A stretch of DNA of 36,899 bases from Deltaproteobacteria bacterium (GTDB lineage Bacteria; Myxococcota_A; Polyangia; Polyangiales; Sandaracinaceae). The DNA is taken from the NCBI GenBank assembly GCA_017303575.1, contig JAFLCL010000058.1, positions 1-36,899 of the forward strand, read 5' to 3'. Positions 22,800-30,233 of the stretch are shown here, one piece after another; position 1 is the stretch's first letter, and each line of letters begins with the position of its first letter. The position numbers and the translations under genes are program-made. The notes under the pieces were generated by a model. It saw nothing but the letters and a program-made list of their open reading frames with translations, was not told the DNA's origin and did no database searches.

Positions 22800-23249
22800 T
22801 CAGGCGCGGCCCGCCGTACCAGAAGCCGGAGCGCCGACCGAAGCGGGCGCGAGATTGGACGAAACCTGCGAGGAATGCACGCCGTCGGCGTTCTTTTCCG
22901 CGTCGTCACTGCTCGCGGGGGTCGCAGGCGCGGACGAGGGCGTCGACGCCGTCCCCGAGAGGCCCGGCAGCACGATGCGCGACGCGGCGCCATGGCCGCC
23001 GATCCGCGCTTCGTACGGGCTCTCGTCGCCCGGACGTCGCGGCGGAGGATCGTAGCCTCCGGGGTGGAATGGCTGGCACTTGCAGATGCGGACGAACCCC
23101 ATCCACCCGCCGCGCACGGCGCCGAAGCGGTCGATGCACACTGCCGTGTAGCGCGAGCAGCTGGGCTGGAGGCGGCACACCGATCCGATGATCGGCGAGA
23201 GCGTCCACCAGTAGAGGCGGATGAAGAAGAGGCTGAGCTTCCTGATCAT
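22800..23249 (-). CDS. yidD: Membrane protein insertion efficiency factor YidD, extended
   Basis: Residues 1-70 are a complete YidD: an N-terminal amphipathic helix (IRKLSLFFIRLYWWTLSPI), the CRLQPSCSRY motif, and QPFHPGGYDPPP. The family is about 70-85 residues long and helps YidC-dependent insertion. Here about 79 Ser/Ala/Pro-rich, probably disordered residues follow. The start at 23249 lies just after the rnpA stop. That stop sits in a perfect 12-bp palindrome CGATCATGATCG (23260-23271). A longer in-frame start at 23291 would overlap rnpA. Confidence 0.92.
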   Translation of the reverse strand: MIRKLSLFFIRLYWWTLSPIIGSVCRLQPSCSRYTAVCIDRFGAVRGGWMGFVRICKCQPFHPGGYDPPPRRPGDESPYEARIGGHGAASRIVLPGLSGTASTPSSAPATPASSDDAEKNADGVHSSQVSSNLAPASVGAPASGTAGRA

Positions 23250-23262
23250 CGCGGCGTCCCGA

Positions 23263-23682
23263 TCATGATCGCTCCTTCGGCGCACGCCCATCGCTCGAGG
23301 GCACGCGCCCGATCATCTGCCCGTCGCTCGTGCGGGGCCGGAGCGACCAGCGCTTGGGCACCTCCGCCAGGACGTCCTCGTAGCGCAGGGCGGGCGCGCC
23401 GTCCCTCGCGATGAACACCACGTCACACCCGATCGGGAAGCGAGCCCGCTCGTTGCGGAACACCTCTCGGACCAGGCGCTTCACGCGGTTGCGCTCGACG
23501 GCATTGCCGACCTTCTTCGTCACGGTGATGCCGATGCGCGCGGGGGCGTCATCGCCCCGATCGTGCACGACGACGAGGAAGTGGCGGCTGTGGTGCTTGC
23601 GCCCGCCCTCCTGCGTGCGGCGGAAGTCCTCGCGTCGCTTCAGGCGATCGGTCGCTCGCAGCGTGCGGCGCGTATCCGTCAT
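23263..23682 (-). CDS. rnpA: Ribonuclease P protein component
   Basis: This is a 139-residue basic protein that assists the RNase P RNA in removing tRNA 5' leaders. The N-terminal segment RLKRREDFRRTQEGGRKHH and the signature RIGITVTKKVGNAVERNRVK continuing into RLVREVFR are diagnostic. The C-terminal 30 residues past the core (after KRWSLR) are an extra polar tail. ATG at 23682 fits the family start. A hairpin (23731-23757) lies between rpmH and this gene. Confidence 0.95.
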   Translation of the reverse strand: MTDTRRTLRATDRLKRREDFRRTQEGGRKHHSRHFLVVVHDRGDDAPARIGITVTKKVGNAVERNRVKRLVREVFRNERARFPIGCDVVFIARDGAPALRYEDVLAEVPKRWSLRPRTSDGQMIGRVPSSDGRAPKERS

Positions 23683-23730
23683 GGGCGCGTGGGCTCGAAT
23701 CGTGCGGGACGACGAAGGACGAACGACGAA

Positions 23731-23757
23731 GGCCCGCGACGCGTCTGCGTGCGGGCC
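23731..23757 (-). other. Hairpin between rpmH and rnpA
   Basis: A perfect 7-bp stem GGCCCGC/GCGGGCC contains a second 4-bp stem ACGC/GCGT around a GTCT loop. Placed between rpmH and rnpA, it could be an attenuator or an RNA processing/stability element that sets the high rpmH to rnpA ratio. No T run is seen on the minus strand. Confidence 0.5.
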
Positions 23758-23793
23758 CAACGACGAGGTGTCGGCGGAAGACCGCCGATCAGG

Positions 23794-23943
23794 TCACTTC
23801 TTGTAGCAACCCGGGGCCATGCGGTGACGGCCCTTGGCGCGGCGGCGCGAGAGGACCTTGCGGCCGTTGGCCGAGGCCATGCGCGCGCGGAAGCCGTGCG
23901 TGCGGAGGCGGCGGGTGCGGTGGGGCTGGTAGGTGCGCTTCAC
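23794..23943 (-). CDS. rpmH: 50S ribosomal protein L34
   Basis: This is a 49-residue basic protein starting with GTG at 23943: VKRTYQPHRTRRLRTHGFRA, then RMASANGRKVLSRRRAKGRH. The sequence matches L34 throughout. It is a few residues longer than the usual 44-46, with a C-terminal RMAPGCYKK extension containing one Cys. A GGAG site lies about 8 bases before the GTG. It is the first gene of the rpmH-rnpA-yidD-yidC-khpB group and is preceded by its own candidate promoter. Confidence 0.97.
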   Translation of the reverse strand: MKRTYQPHRTRRLRTHGFRARMASANGRKVLSRRRAKGRHRMAPGCYKK

Positions 23944-23992
23944 GGGGGATCTCCAGAGGCAGCCCGAGACATGGGCCGCGGAAAGGGGGCGT

Positions 23993-24021
23993 GATCAAGC
24001 ACGAGCCGTCGGGGACGTCAA
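23993..24021 (-). promoter_or_regulatory. Candidate rpmH promoter
   Basis: On the minus strand TTGACG (24016-24021) is followed by 17 bp and TTGATC (23993-23998). The -35 is good and the -10 weak. The leader to the GTG would be about 45 bases. No DnaA boxes are seen nearby. Confidence 0.4.
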
Positions 24022-24038
24022 GAGCGCGTCGCCTCGAC

Positions 24039-24121
24039 GTCGGTCACTGGCAGTCGGTCACTGGCAGTCGGTCACTGGCAGTCGGTCACTGGCAGTCGGT
24101 TACTGGCCTCGGTCACTGGCA
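24039..24121. repeat. 14-bp tandem repeat at the 3' end of the hydrolase gene
   Basis: Four perfect copies of GTCGGTCACTGGCA (24039-24094) are followed by a two-mismatch copy (24095-24108) and a 13-bp copy (24109-24121). In the sense of the minus-strand gene each copy reads TGCCAGTGACCGAC and carries a TGA (TAA in one copy). The first of these is the gene's own stop codon. Confidence 0.95.
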
Positions 24122-26137
24122 GGCGCTCGGGAGCGCGTCGGGGTCCGCGATGGTCGGGGCGCCATCGGCCATCGTCGCGAGGAAGCAGCGCAGCTGCGTC
24201 CGCGCCGCCTCCGTCTGCCACATCACCTCGTGACCGTCCTCGATGCCGTCCTCCAGGTGCTGCACGACGGCCGCCGTCACGGGATCGGCGCCGCTCGTGA
24301 AGCGCACGTTCTCGCTCACCGGATACGCGAGCGCCTCGCGATCGCGGAGCGGCAGCACGTCGAGGATCGACTCGTATGGATCGAGGCGAGGCTCGTCCCG
24401 ATCGAGCGCCTCGCCCGCGAGATCGATGCCGAGCGAGATCGTGAGTGGGTTCGCGATCGGCGGAAGGATGTACGTGTCGACGACGCCCTGGAACACCAGC
24501 AGGTGACGGGCCGTGCCTGGCGGTGCGTCGCGCACGAGGCGCGGCGCGTACACCGCCGCGTCTGCTTCTTCTCCGGCCCACTGCAAGAGGTTGAGCACAG
24601 GATCCGGCTCGCTGAGCGAGAGGCCGGCGCGGCCGTAGTTGAGCAGGCTCTCGGCCAGCGGCCGCGTGGGGATCGGGCTCTCCTTGTGGAGGATGTTCTC
24701 GAGCCAGCTCGCGCCGGCACCCGAGAGGATCAGCGCGTCGTAGGTGGGCTCGAAGGCGGCGGCGAGCGGCGCGATGCTCGCGCCCATCGAGTGACCGAGC
24801 AGCACCACGCGCGAGGCGTCGAAGCGCGCCTCGCTCTCCTCGAGGCCGGGGCACGCCGACGCATCGATGCGCAGTCGATCGAGCGTGCGCGCGAGCAGCA
24901 CGAGCTCGAGCGCGGACTGACGCAGGTTGTCGCGCAGCGCCGTGGGGTTCTGGATGTTGAAGACGAGGAACTGCTCGTCGCCCATCGTCACGTTGCGCAG
25001 GCCGCCGTGCGGCCCATCGACGGAGATGCCGGCCCATCCCACCTGCGCGAAGTCGAGCGCCGGACCGGTGCCGGGCGCGATCGCCTCGCCGTGCGCGACG
25101 GCGTGTGGACCTCGATCGACGAGCGGCCGATCGCCGCCCGCGCCGGTGCGGATGACGACGCTGATCGGAAAGCCGTTCGCCGGCATCGCGCGCCGCGGCA
25201 GTGTGACGACGAGGTTCGCCTCCTCTTCGTGATCGAGCACGAGGCGACCCTCTGCATCGAACACCCACGCGCCGCCTTCGCTGGCGTAGGGCGGCTCTCC
25301 GCCTTGGTAGACGGGCATCCCGATCGTCGTGTGGAACACGCAGTAGTCGTCGAACACCTCGTCGGGCGTGAACGGTGCGCTCGGCGTGAGGTCGCGATCC
25401 GTGGTGCTCACCGCGCGCTCGAGGACCTCGACGGGGTCCTGGGTGCGAAAGACCGTGATCGCGAGCAGGCCGCTCGGATCGATCGAGACGTCGTCGAGCG
25501 CGTCGAACGCTGCGCGGTAGGCATCGAGCCCAGCGCCCTCGAGGCCAGGTGGCGCCTCGCCTCGCGCGAGCGAATCGATCGCCGAGGGTCGACCGAGCTC
25601 GAGCCCGTCGATCGTCTCGAGGCCCTCGCGCACGACGAGCGCGTAGAGCGTGCCCGCGCGCAGCGGCATGCCCTGCACGGGCAGCGCGGTGAGCACGTTC
25701 GTGGTGCCGAACGGTCCCTGATCCTCTTGGAAGAACAAGCGGATCGGCGCGCGCTCGCCGAGGTGATCGGGGTCGGCAGCATCGACGTGGACGAGCTGCA
25801 CGATCGCGTCGTCGCCGTCGACGATCCCGCTCGGCAGCGTGCTCGGATCGATCGCTTCTTCGAAGCGCACGTGAATGCCGCTCGTCGTGCCGAAGCCCGT
25901 CGCGCCGGCGAGCGCCTCGTGGATCTGGCGCACGATCGTCGTGCGTCCGGGCGCGACACCCGAGAGGCCCACGGTGCCGTCGTCGCGGCGCAGGTGCTCG
26001 CTCGGGAACGGCGCCGCGAAGATCTCGGTCGCGTCGTCGAACACCATCCACGCGGTGGGAGCGGACGCCGTCGTGGGCTCCTCGCACGACGCGATCAGCA
26101 CACACGCGAGGCCCACACCGAACGACGTCGACCGCAT
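24113..26137 (-). CDS. Lipoprotein alpha/beta-hydrolase
   Basis: This is a 674-residue exported lipoprotein with signal MRSTSFGVGLACVLIASC (lipobox IASC). The N-terminal half is beta-rich with many charged turns and resembles the beta-sandwich part found before lipase-like domains. The C-terminal half is an alpha/beta-hydrolase. The nucleophile elbow LLGHSMGAS has Ser450, and a strand/turn DALILSGAG follows. A late SGADPVT and DGHEVMW segment probably contains the catalytic His. The substrate is unknown; esterase or lipase activity on external compounds is likely. ATG at 26137 has no Shine-Dalgarno sequence, but TAGCGT lies 7 bases upstream. The last codons (ACQ-stop) are the first unit of a tandem repeat. 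Confidence 0.83.
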   Translation of the reverse strand: MRSTSFGVGLACVLIASCEEPTTASAPTAWMVFDDATEIFAAPFPSEHLRRDDGTVGLSGVAPGRTTIVRQIHEALAGATGFGTTSGIHVRFEEAIDPSTLPSGIVDGDDAIVQLVHVDAADPDHLGERAPIRLFFQEDQGPFGTTNVLTALPVQGMPLRAGTLYALVVREGLETIDGLELGRPSAIDSLARGEAPPGLEGAGLDAYRAAFDALDDVSIDPSGLLAITVFRTQDPVEVLERAVSTTDRDLTPSAPFTPDEVFDDYCVFHTTIGMPVYQGGEPPYASEGGAWVFDAEGRLVLDHEEEANLVVTLPRRAMPANGFPISVVIRTGAGGDRPLVDRGPHAVAHGEAIAPGTGPALDFAQVGWAGISVDGPHGGLRNVTMGDEQFLVFNIQNPTALRDNLRQSALELVLLARTLDRLRIDASACPGLEESEARFDASRVVLLGHSMGASIAPLAAAFEPTYDALILSGAGASWLENILHKESPIPTRPLAESLLNYGRAGLSLSEPDPVLNLLQWAGEEADAAVYAPRLVRDAPPGTARHLLVFQGVVDTYILPPIANPLTISLGIDLAGEALDRDEPRLDPYESILDVLPLRDREALAYPVSENVRFTSGADPVTAAVVQHLEDGIEDGHEVMWQTEAARTQLRCFLATMADGAPTIADPDALPSACQ

Positions 26138-26144
26138 GCAGAGC

Positions 26145-26150
26145 ACGCTA
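26145..26150 (-). promoter_or_regulatory. TANNNT box (TAGCGT) before the hydrolase start
   Basis: On the minus strand TAGCGT ends 7 bases before the ATG at 26137, with no Shine-Dalgarno sequence between. Confidence 0.45.
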
Positions 26151-26189
26151 GTCCCAGGCGGGATCGAATTCCAGCGCGCGAGAGACGTC

Positions 26190-27515
26190 TCAGGGAGTCA
26201 CGGGGAGGCGACGTGCGCAGACGCTCGCCTCCACGCGGCTTTCGTGGATCCAGCCTGTGATGGGCGCGCTGATGTGGGCCCACGAGCCGCGCCTGGCGTC
26301 GAGGATCACTTCGGTCCCGTCGGGCAGGTCACCGACCACAGGCGCTCGCTGGGAGGGGCTCGCGCGCACGTGGACGTCCGTCTCGTCAGCGACGATGCCC
26401 GTGCACACACCCACAGGCTCCGGCGGATGCGCGCTGCCGTCCTCAGCGGTGAACGTCGCGAGCACACGTGCGATCTCGTCGCGCTCGCGGGCGGTCCCGG
26501 TGAGGCAGAGGATCTGGATGTGACCGATGCTGGGGATCTCTTCGAAGGCGCAGCCCTCCGCGTCGAGTGCGAGCGAGCGACCGAAGGCGACGATCGACTG
26601 CCCGCTCATCGGCACGTGCGCATCGAGGCGCATGGGCGAGTCGGAGAATGCCCAGATCTTCGCCGCCCGACTGGGCTCGAACGGCGGGGCAGCCGTCCAC
26701 GTCGCGCGTCGATGCACGTACTCGAAGGCGCCGTCGAACGCGACGCCGCTCGAGATCGTCCAGTCGCTCGGGAGCGCGCCGCGGTAGGGGATCCAGTCGT
26801 CGGCTTCCTCGGAGAAGCCGAAGTGGACCCGATCGAGACCCGCGAACGGTCGAGTGACCGAGATCGTCGCGAGCACCAGATCGCGCAGTCGCGCCGCGGG
26901 GCCGAGACACCGCACGGCATCGGGGTCGACGCGCCATCGATCCTCGACGTGCTCGGCGCCCACCGGTTCTTCGCTCGCGCGCGCCCAGACGTAGAGATCC
27001 GTCGCGCTGCGATCGGGCTCGAAGATCACCGCCCCCACGCCTTCGTAGAGCATCCCGAGCGTCTCGAGGTGTCGGTGCGAAGACACGACGACCTCGAGGT
27101 CGCGCGCTTCGCGCCGCTCCGCGCCCTCGAGAACGACCTCGCCGCCAGGGCGGACGAGCCCCGCGCTGACGAGCGCGAGCGTGAGCGGACAGCCGTCGAG
27201 CTCGGTCTCGTACGCGTCGTAGTGCTGTCGTTCCTCCGGCCGCGAGAACACGTCACGCGGGGTGAGCTCGATCGGATCCGCCGACGTGAAGATGAATCGC
27301 CCTTCCAGGAGGGCGATCGGGCCCGCGTTCGTCGTCGTGGCGGGGGGCGTCTGCGCGGGCTCGTCGCCGAGCGCGGCGGGCGTCGTCTCGACCGCCGCGG
27401 GCGTCGTCTCGACCGCGGCGGGCGTCGTCTCGACCGCCGCGGGGGCCTGTGGCGTTGCATGACCGCATCCACCCGAGGCGAGGGTGACGAGCGCCAGCGC
27501 ACCGGGTCGCAGCAT
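26190..27515 (-). CDS. Lipoprotein with PAAVETT repeats and SH3-like C-terminus
   Basis: This is a 441-residue lipoprotein (signal ALALVTLASGGC, Cys17). Residues about 24-47 contain three PAAVETT heptads in a Pro/Thr/Ala linker. The central roughly 300 residues have no recognised family. They contain an early RFIFTSADPIELTPRDVFSR segment and scattered Cys (DGCPLTL, VRCLGPA, GCAFEEI, LCLTG). The last 70 residues look like a bacterial SH3 domain: VCTGIVADETDVHVRASPSQ, then VVGDLPDGTEVILD and WAHISAPITGWIHE. Such domains often bind peptidoglycan or proteins. ATG at 27515 has a TACGCT box 7 bases upstream. It is divergent from the NUDIX gene and 52 bp upstream of the hydrolase gene in the same direction. 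Confidence 0.8.
   Translation of the reverse strand: MLRPGALALVTLASGGCGHATPQAPAAVETTPAAVETTPAAVETTPAALGDEPAQTPPATTTNAGPIALLEGRFIFTSADPIELTPRDVFSRPEERQHYDAYETELDGCPLTLALVSAGLVRPGGEVVLEGAERREARDLEVVVSSHRHLETLGMLYEGVGAVIFEPDRSATDLYVWARASEEPVGAEHVEDRWRVDPDAVRCLGPAARLRDLVLATISVTRPFAGLDRVHFGFSEEADDWIPYRGALPSDWTISSGVAFDGAFEYVHRRATWTAAPPFEPSRAAKIWAFSDSPMRLDAHVPMSGQSIVAFGRSLALDAEGCAFEEIPSIGHIQILCLTGTARERDEIARVLATFTAEDGSAHPPEPVGVCTGIVADETDVHVRASPSQRAPVVGDLPDGTEVILDARRGSWAHISAPITGWIHESRVEASVCARRLPVTP
27375..27437. repeat. Three 21-bp tandem repeats inside the lipoprotein gene
   Basis: Three near-identical 21-bp units (GCGGGCGTCGTCTCGACCGC core) encode the PAAVETT heptads. The length keeps the reading frame, so copy number can vary without disrupting the gene. 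Confidence 0.9.
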
Positions 27516-27522
27516 GCGCGCG

Positions 27523-27528
27523 AGCGTA
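27523..27528 (-). promoter_or_regulatory. TANNNT box (TACGCT) 7 bases before the ATG at 27515
   Basis: On the minus strand TACGCT ends 7 bases before the start codon. No Shine-Dalgarno sequence is present. Confidence 0.45.
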
Positions 27529-27598
27529 CACGCGCGTCGCTCGTGTCGTGCGAACGTCGCGACGTGCGCGTGGCTCGGATTGCGACAAAGACGCGCTC

Positions 27599-28120
27599 AT
27601 GAGCGAGCCCCACGGTCGGCCCCAGTTCTGTCAGCGCTGCGGATCACCGCTGGCGCCGCGCGAAGAAGAAGGCCGTACGCGACTCGCGTGCGCGGGCACG
27701 AGCGAGAGGGCGTCCTGCGGCTTCGTGCACTACGTCAACCCCACGCCCGTCGTCGCCGCGATCGTCCAGCAGGGCGAGCACGTGATCCTCGTGCGCAACC
27801 ACGGCTGGCCCGAGACCTGGTACGCCCTCGTCACTGGCTTCCTCGAGACGAACGAGACGCCCGAAGAAGGCATCCTGCGCGAGCTCGGCGAGGAGCTCGG
27901 CATGAAGGGCGAGATCCGCGCGCTCGTCGGCAACTACGCGTTCGCCCAGAAGAACGAGGTGATCCTCGCGTACCACGTCGAGGTACCGGCCGGAGATCCC
28001 ACGCTCGGCGCCGAGCTCGCGGCGTACAAGCGCGTGCCGATCGCGAAGCTCAAGCCCTGGCCCTTCGCCACGGGCGAGGCGGTGCGTGACTGGCTCGCGA
28101 AGGTCCGTCCCACGACGTGA
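27599..28120 (+). CDS. NUDIX hydrolase with N-terminal zinc ribbon
   Basis: This is a 173-residue cytosolic protein. A zinc ribbon (Cys11, Cys14, Cys31, Cys40) precedes the NUDIX domain. The NUDIX box runs from Gly80 to Met102 in the canonical form G-x5-E-x7-REL-x-EE-x-GM, so the metal-binding Glu residues are all present. Enzymes of this type hydrolyse nucleoside diphosphate linkages. The zinc-ribbon layout is shared with NADH/NAD-cap pyrophosphatases (NudC group) and several ADP-ribose-type hydrolases. The NudC specificity motif SQPWPFPxS is not seen, so the substrate is open. An in-frame upstream start at 27548 is less likely. No Shine-Dalgarno is evident before the ATG. Confidence 0.9.
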   Translation: MSEPHGRPQFCQRCGSPLAPREEEGRTRLACAGTSERASCGFVHYVNPTPVVAAIVQQGEHVILVRNHGWPETWYALVTGFLETNETPEEGILRELGEELGMKGEIRALVGNYAFAQKNEVILAYHVEVPAGDPTLGAELAAYKRVPIAKLKPWPFATGEAVRDWLAKVRPTT

Positions 28121-28128
28121 CGCGCCGC

Positions 28129-28881
28129 TCACGCGAGGCGTCGGTACGCCGTGCGCGCGAGCATCACGATCGCGGCGAGCAGCGCGAGCGCAGGCGAGAC
28201 CGCAGCGGTCACGACCAAGAGGCCGACGAGGATCGTCCACGCGGCCGCCACGCCGCCGAGGACCGCACGACCCATCGCCGACAGCGGCTCGTCACGCCAC
28301 GCCGGCTCTCGCTCGGTGAGGGTCACGTCGAGGCTGGCGTAGGTGACGCGATCGACGAGCGTGCGCTCCTCACTCTCCGCCTGCTCGATGATGGTGCGCA
28401 CACGCGCGAGCTCGCTCTCTGCGGCGAGCACGTCGGCGAGGCTCGCGGTGCGGTCGGCGAGCAACGTGATCAATCGCTCCTCCGTGGCGCGTGCGCTGCG
28501 CAGCCGCGCCGAGAGGTCCGTGTGCGAGCGCGAGACGTCGAGCCGGGTCTCACGCTCGCTGCGATGAACGTCGAGGCCGTCGAGCTCGCTGCGCATGGAG
28601 GCCACCGAGTCGGTCGGTACGCGGACCCGCATCCGAGCCTGCTGCGAGCCGCTGCGCTCGCTCGACTCGATGCGGCCGCCCAGCTCCTCGGCGCGCGTGC
28701 GCAGGACGTGCAGCGCGTTCGCGACGTCGTCGACGCCGACCTCGGTCACGATCTCGATGATCTCCTCGGGCGACGATGCGTCGTCGGTCGGAGGGGCGGC
28801 GCGATCGTCCATGCCGCAACAGGCCAGCGCGCAACCGAGCGCCACGACGAAGACGAGAACGAGCACACGACGAGCCTCCAT
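28129..28881 (-). CDS. DUF4349 family membrane lipoprotein-like protein
   Basis: This is a 250-residue protein. It begins with a hydrophobic signal ending ALACCGMDD (probable lipobox). The domain with EVGVDDVANALHVLRTRAEE and the GGRIESSERSGSQQARMRVR segment matches DUF4349. Next are a VPTDSVASMRSELDGL helix and a coiled-coil region (about residues 120-175). Two transmembrane helices near the C-terminus span about residues 203-245 (AVLGGVAAAWTILVGLLVVT). Relatives are envelope proteins of unknown role. ATG at 28881 has GAGG upstream, and an in-frame ATG at 28896 is possible. It ends 8 bp from the convergent NUDIX gene. Confidence 0.85.
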   Translation of the reverse strand: MEARRVLVLVFVVALGCALACCGMDDRAAPPTDDASSPEEIIEIVTEVGVDDVANALHVLRTRAEELGGRIESSERSGSQQARMRVRVPTDSVASMRSELDGLDVHRSERETRLDVSRSHTDLSARLRSARATEERLITLLADRTASLADVLAAESELARVRTIIEQAESEERTLVDRVTYASLDVTLTEREPAWRDEPLSAMGRAVLGGVAAAWTILVGLLVVTAAVSPALALLAAIVMLARTAYRRLA

Positions 28882-28915
28882 GACCACCTCGGCCATGGGA
28901 ACGCGCGTCGCTCCA

Positions 28916-28973
28916 GCGCCTTACACCGCTGCGCCTTGCACCGCAGCCCTACACCGCAGCGCCTCGCACGGCG
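28916..28973. repeat. Four degenerate ~15-bp tandem units
   Basis: Units resembling GCGCCTTGCACCGCA lie at 28916-28930, 28931-28945, 28946-28958 and 28959-28973, directly downstream of the ketoacyl synthase stop (minus strand). They are non-coding. Confidence 0.7.
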
Positions 28974-28980
28974 ATGGGCC

Positions 28981-30105
28981 TCAGCGTCGTCGAAGGATCA
29001 CGCAGCCGATCGAGTAGCCCGCGCCGAACGAGCAGAGCACGCCCGTGGCGCCTGCCTCGAGATCCGCGTGGTGCTGGTGGAACGCGATGATCGATCCCGC
29101 GCTCGAGGTGTTCGCGTACTCGTCGAGCACGACGGGCGCCTCCTCGCGGCTCGGATCGCGTCCGAGCACGCGGCGCGCGATCAGCGCGTTCATCTGCAGG
29201 TTCGCCTGGTGGAGCCAGAAGCGTCGGATGTCGCCCACGGCCACGCGTGACTCGTCGAGGTGCTCGAGGATCTGCGCGGCGACGAGCGGGCACACTTCCT
29301 TGAAGACCTTGCGGCCCTCCTGGTGGAAGAGCTTGTGGCGCGCGCCGGGCGCGGAGCCGTCCCAGCGGTCGAGGAAGCCCGAGTCGTTCCGGATGTTGTT
29401 CGAGAACGCCGTGCGCAGGCGGCTCGAGACGATCTCCCAGGTGTCGGTGCTCTTCGTGAGATCCTCGCGCTCGATCACGACAGCGGTGCAGACGTCGCCG
29501 AAGATGAAGTGGCAGTCGCGATCGCGGAAGTCGAGGTGCCCCGAGCAGATCTCGGGGTTCACCATGAGGACACGCTTCGCCGAGCCCGAGCGCACGGCAT
29601 CGACGGCGTTCTGGATGCCGAACGTGGCCGAGCTGCACGCGACGTTCATGTCGTACGCGTACGCGTCGCGGATGCCGAGCGCGTGCTGCACCTCGATCGC
29701 GATCGCGGGGTAGGGCCGCTGCGTGTTCGAGCACGCCACGATGACGAGGTCGATGTCGGTCGCCTCGCACCCCGCGCGCGCGATCGCGTCACGCGCAGCA
29801 GCGACGCTCATCTCCGCCTGGATCGACAGCGCGTCCTCGGGCCGCTCGGGGAGGCTCGGCGCCATGCGATCGGGATCGAGCACGCCGGCGCGGTCCATCA
29901 CGTAGCGAGAGCGGATGCCCGAGGCCTTCTCGATGAACTCGCCGCTCGAGGGCGAGAGTGGCTGCATGCTGCCCGCGGCGATGGCGTCGGCGTTGCGCAC
30001 GTTCTCGCGTCGCACGTACTCGTTGAACGACGCGACCAGCTCGTCGTTCGAGATGCGATGCGGCGGCGTGAAGACACCAGTGCCGCTGAGGACTGCGCGA
30101 TGCAT
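28981..30105 (-). CDS. 3-ketoacyl-ACP synthase III family protein
   Basis: This is a 374-residue thiolase-fold enzyme. The triad of KAS III is complete: Cys157 (MNVACSSATFG), His299 (FWLHQAN) and Asn332 (EYANTSSAG). The N-terminus RAVLSGTGVFTPPHRISN and the segments EFIEKASGIRSRYVMD and EGRKVFKEVCP closely follow the longer KAS III subgroup typified by Pseudomonas PA3286. That enzyme condenses medium-chain acyl-CoA with malonyl-ACP. So it may feed acyl-CoA into fatty acid synthesis rather than start from acetyl-CoA, which is inference from resemblance. It stands alone, not in a fab cluster. ATG at 30105 lacks a strong Shine-Dalgarno sequence. It is divergent from vapBC. Confidence 0.9.
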   Translation of the reverse strand: MHRAVLSGTGVFTPPHRISNDELVASFNEYVRRENVRNADAIAAGSMQPLSPSSGEFIEKASGIRSRYVMDRAGVLDPDRMAPSLPERPEDALSIQAEMSVAAARDAIARAGCEATDIDLVIVACSNTQRPYPAIAIEVQHALGIRDAYAYDMNVACSSATFGIQNAVDAVRSGSAKRVLMVNPEICSGHLDFRDRDCHFIFGDVCTAVVIEREDLTKSTDTWEIVSSRLRTAFSNNIRNDSGFLDRWDGSAPGARHKLFHQEGRKVFKEVCPLVAAQILEHLDESRVAVGDIRRFWLHQANLQMNALIARRVLGRDPSREEAPVVLDEYANTSSAGSIIAFHQHHADLEAGATGVLCSFGAGYSIGCVILRRR

Positions 30106-30202
30106 GGGGAGGGTCCAGTTCTCTCGGCCGACCGCCGAGGCCGCGCACTGTGACCGAGGATTGGCGGCTCGCATCTCGAATCACGCGGGGCGGGCCCCGA
30201 CG

Positions 30203-30233
30203 TTGTGCGGCGTCTTGTGCAACACTTCGCACA
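30203..30233 (+). promoter_or_regulatory. Candidate VapB operator
   Basis: TTGTGC occurs at 30203-30208 and again at 30215-30220, exactly 12 bp apart. TGTGC (30216-30220) and GCACA (30229-30233) form an inverted repeat that reaches the vapB start codon. Toxin-antitoxin pairs usually repress themselves through such sites. Confidence 0.4.

Noticed and set aside
20607..23414. Long + strand open frame across khpB, yidC and yidD
   Set aside because: It is a shadow of these unmistakable genes, with low-complexity translation.
23944..24112. Replication origin next to rpmH
   Set aside because: No TTATCCACA-type DnaA boxes or AT-rich unwinding region, and no dnaA or dnaN gene in the window.
24039..24121. 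CRISPR-like array
   Set aside because: The units are 14 bp and directly adjacent, with no spacers and no cas genes.
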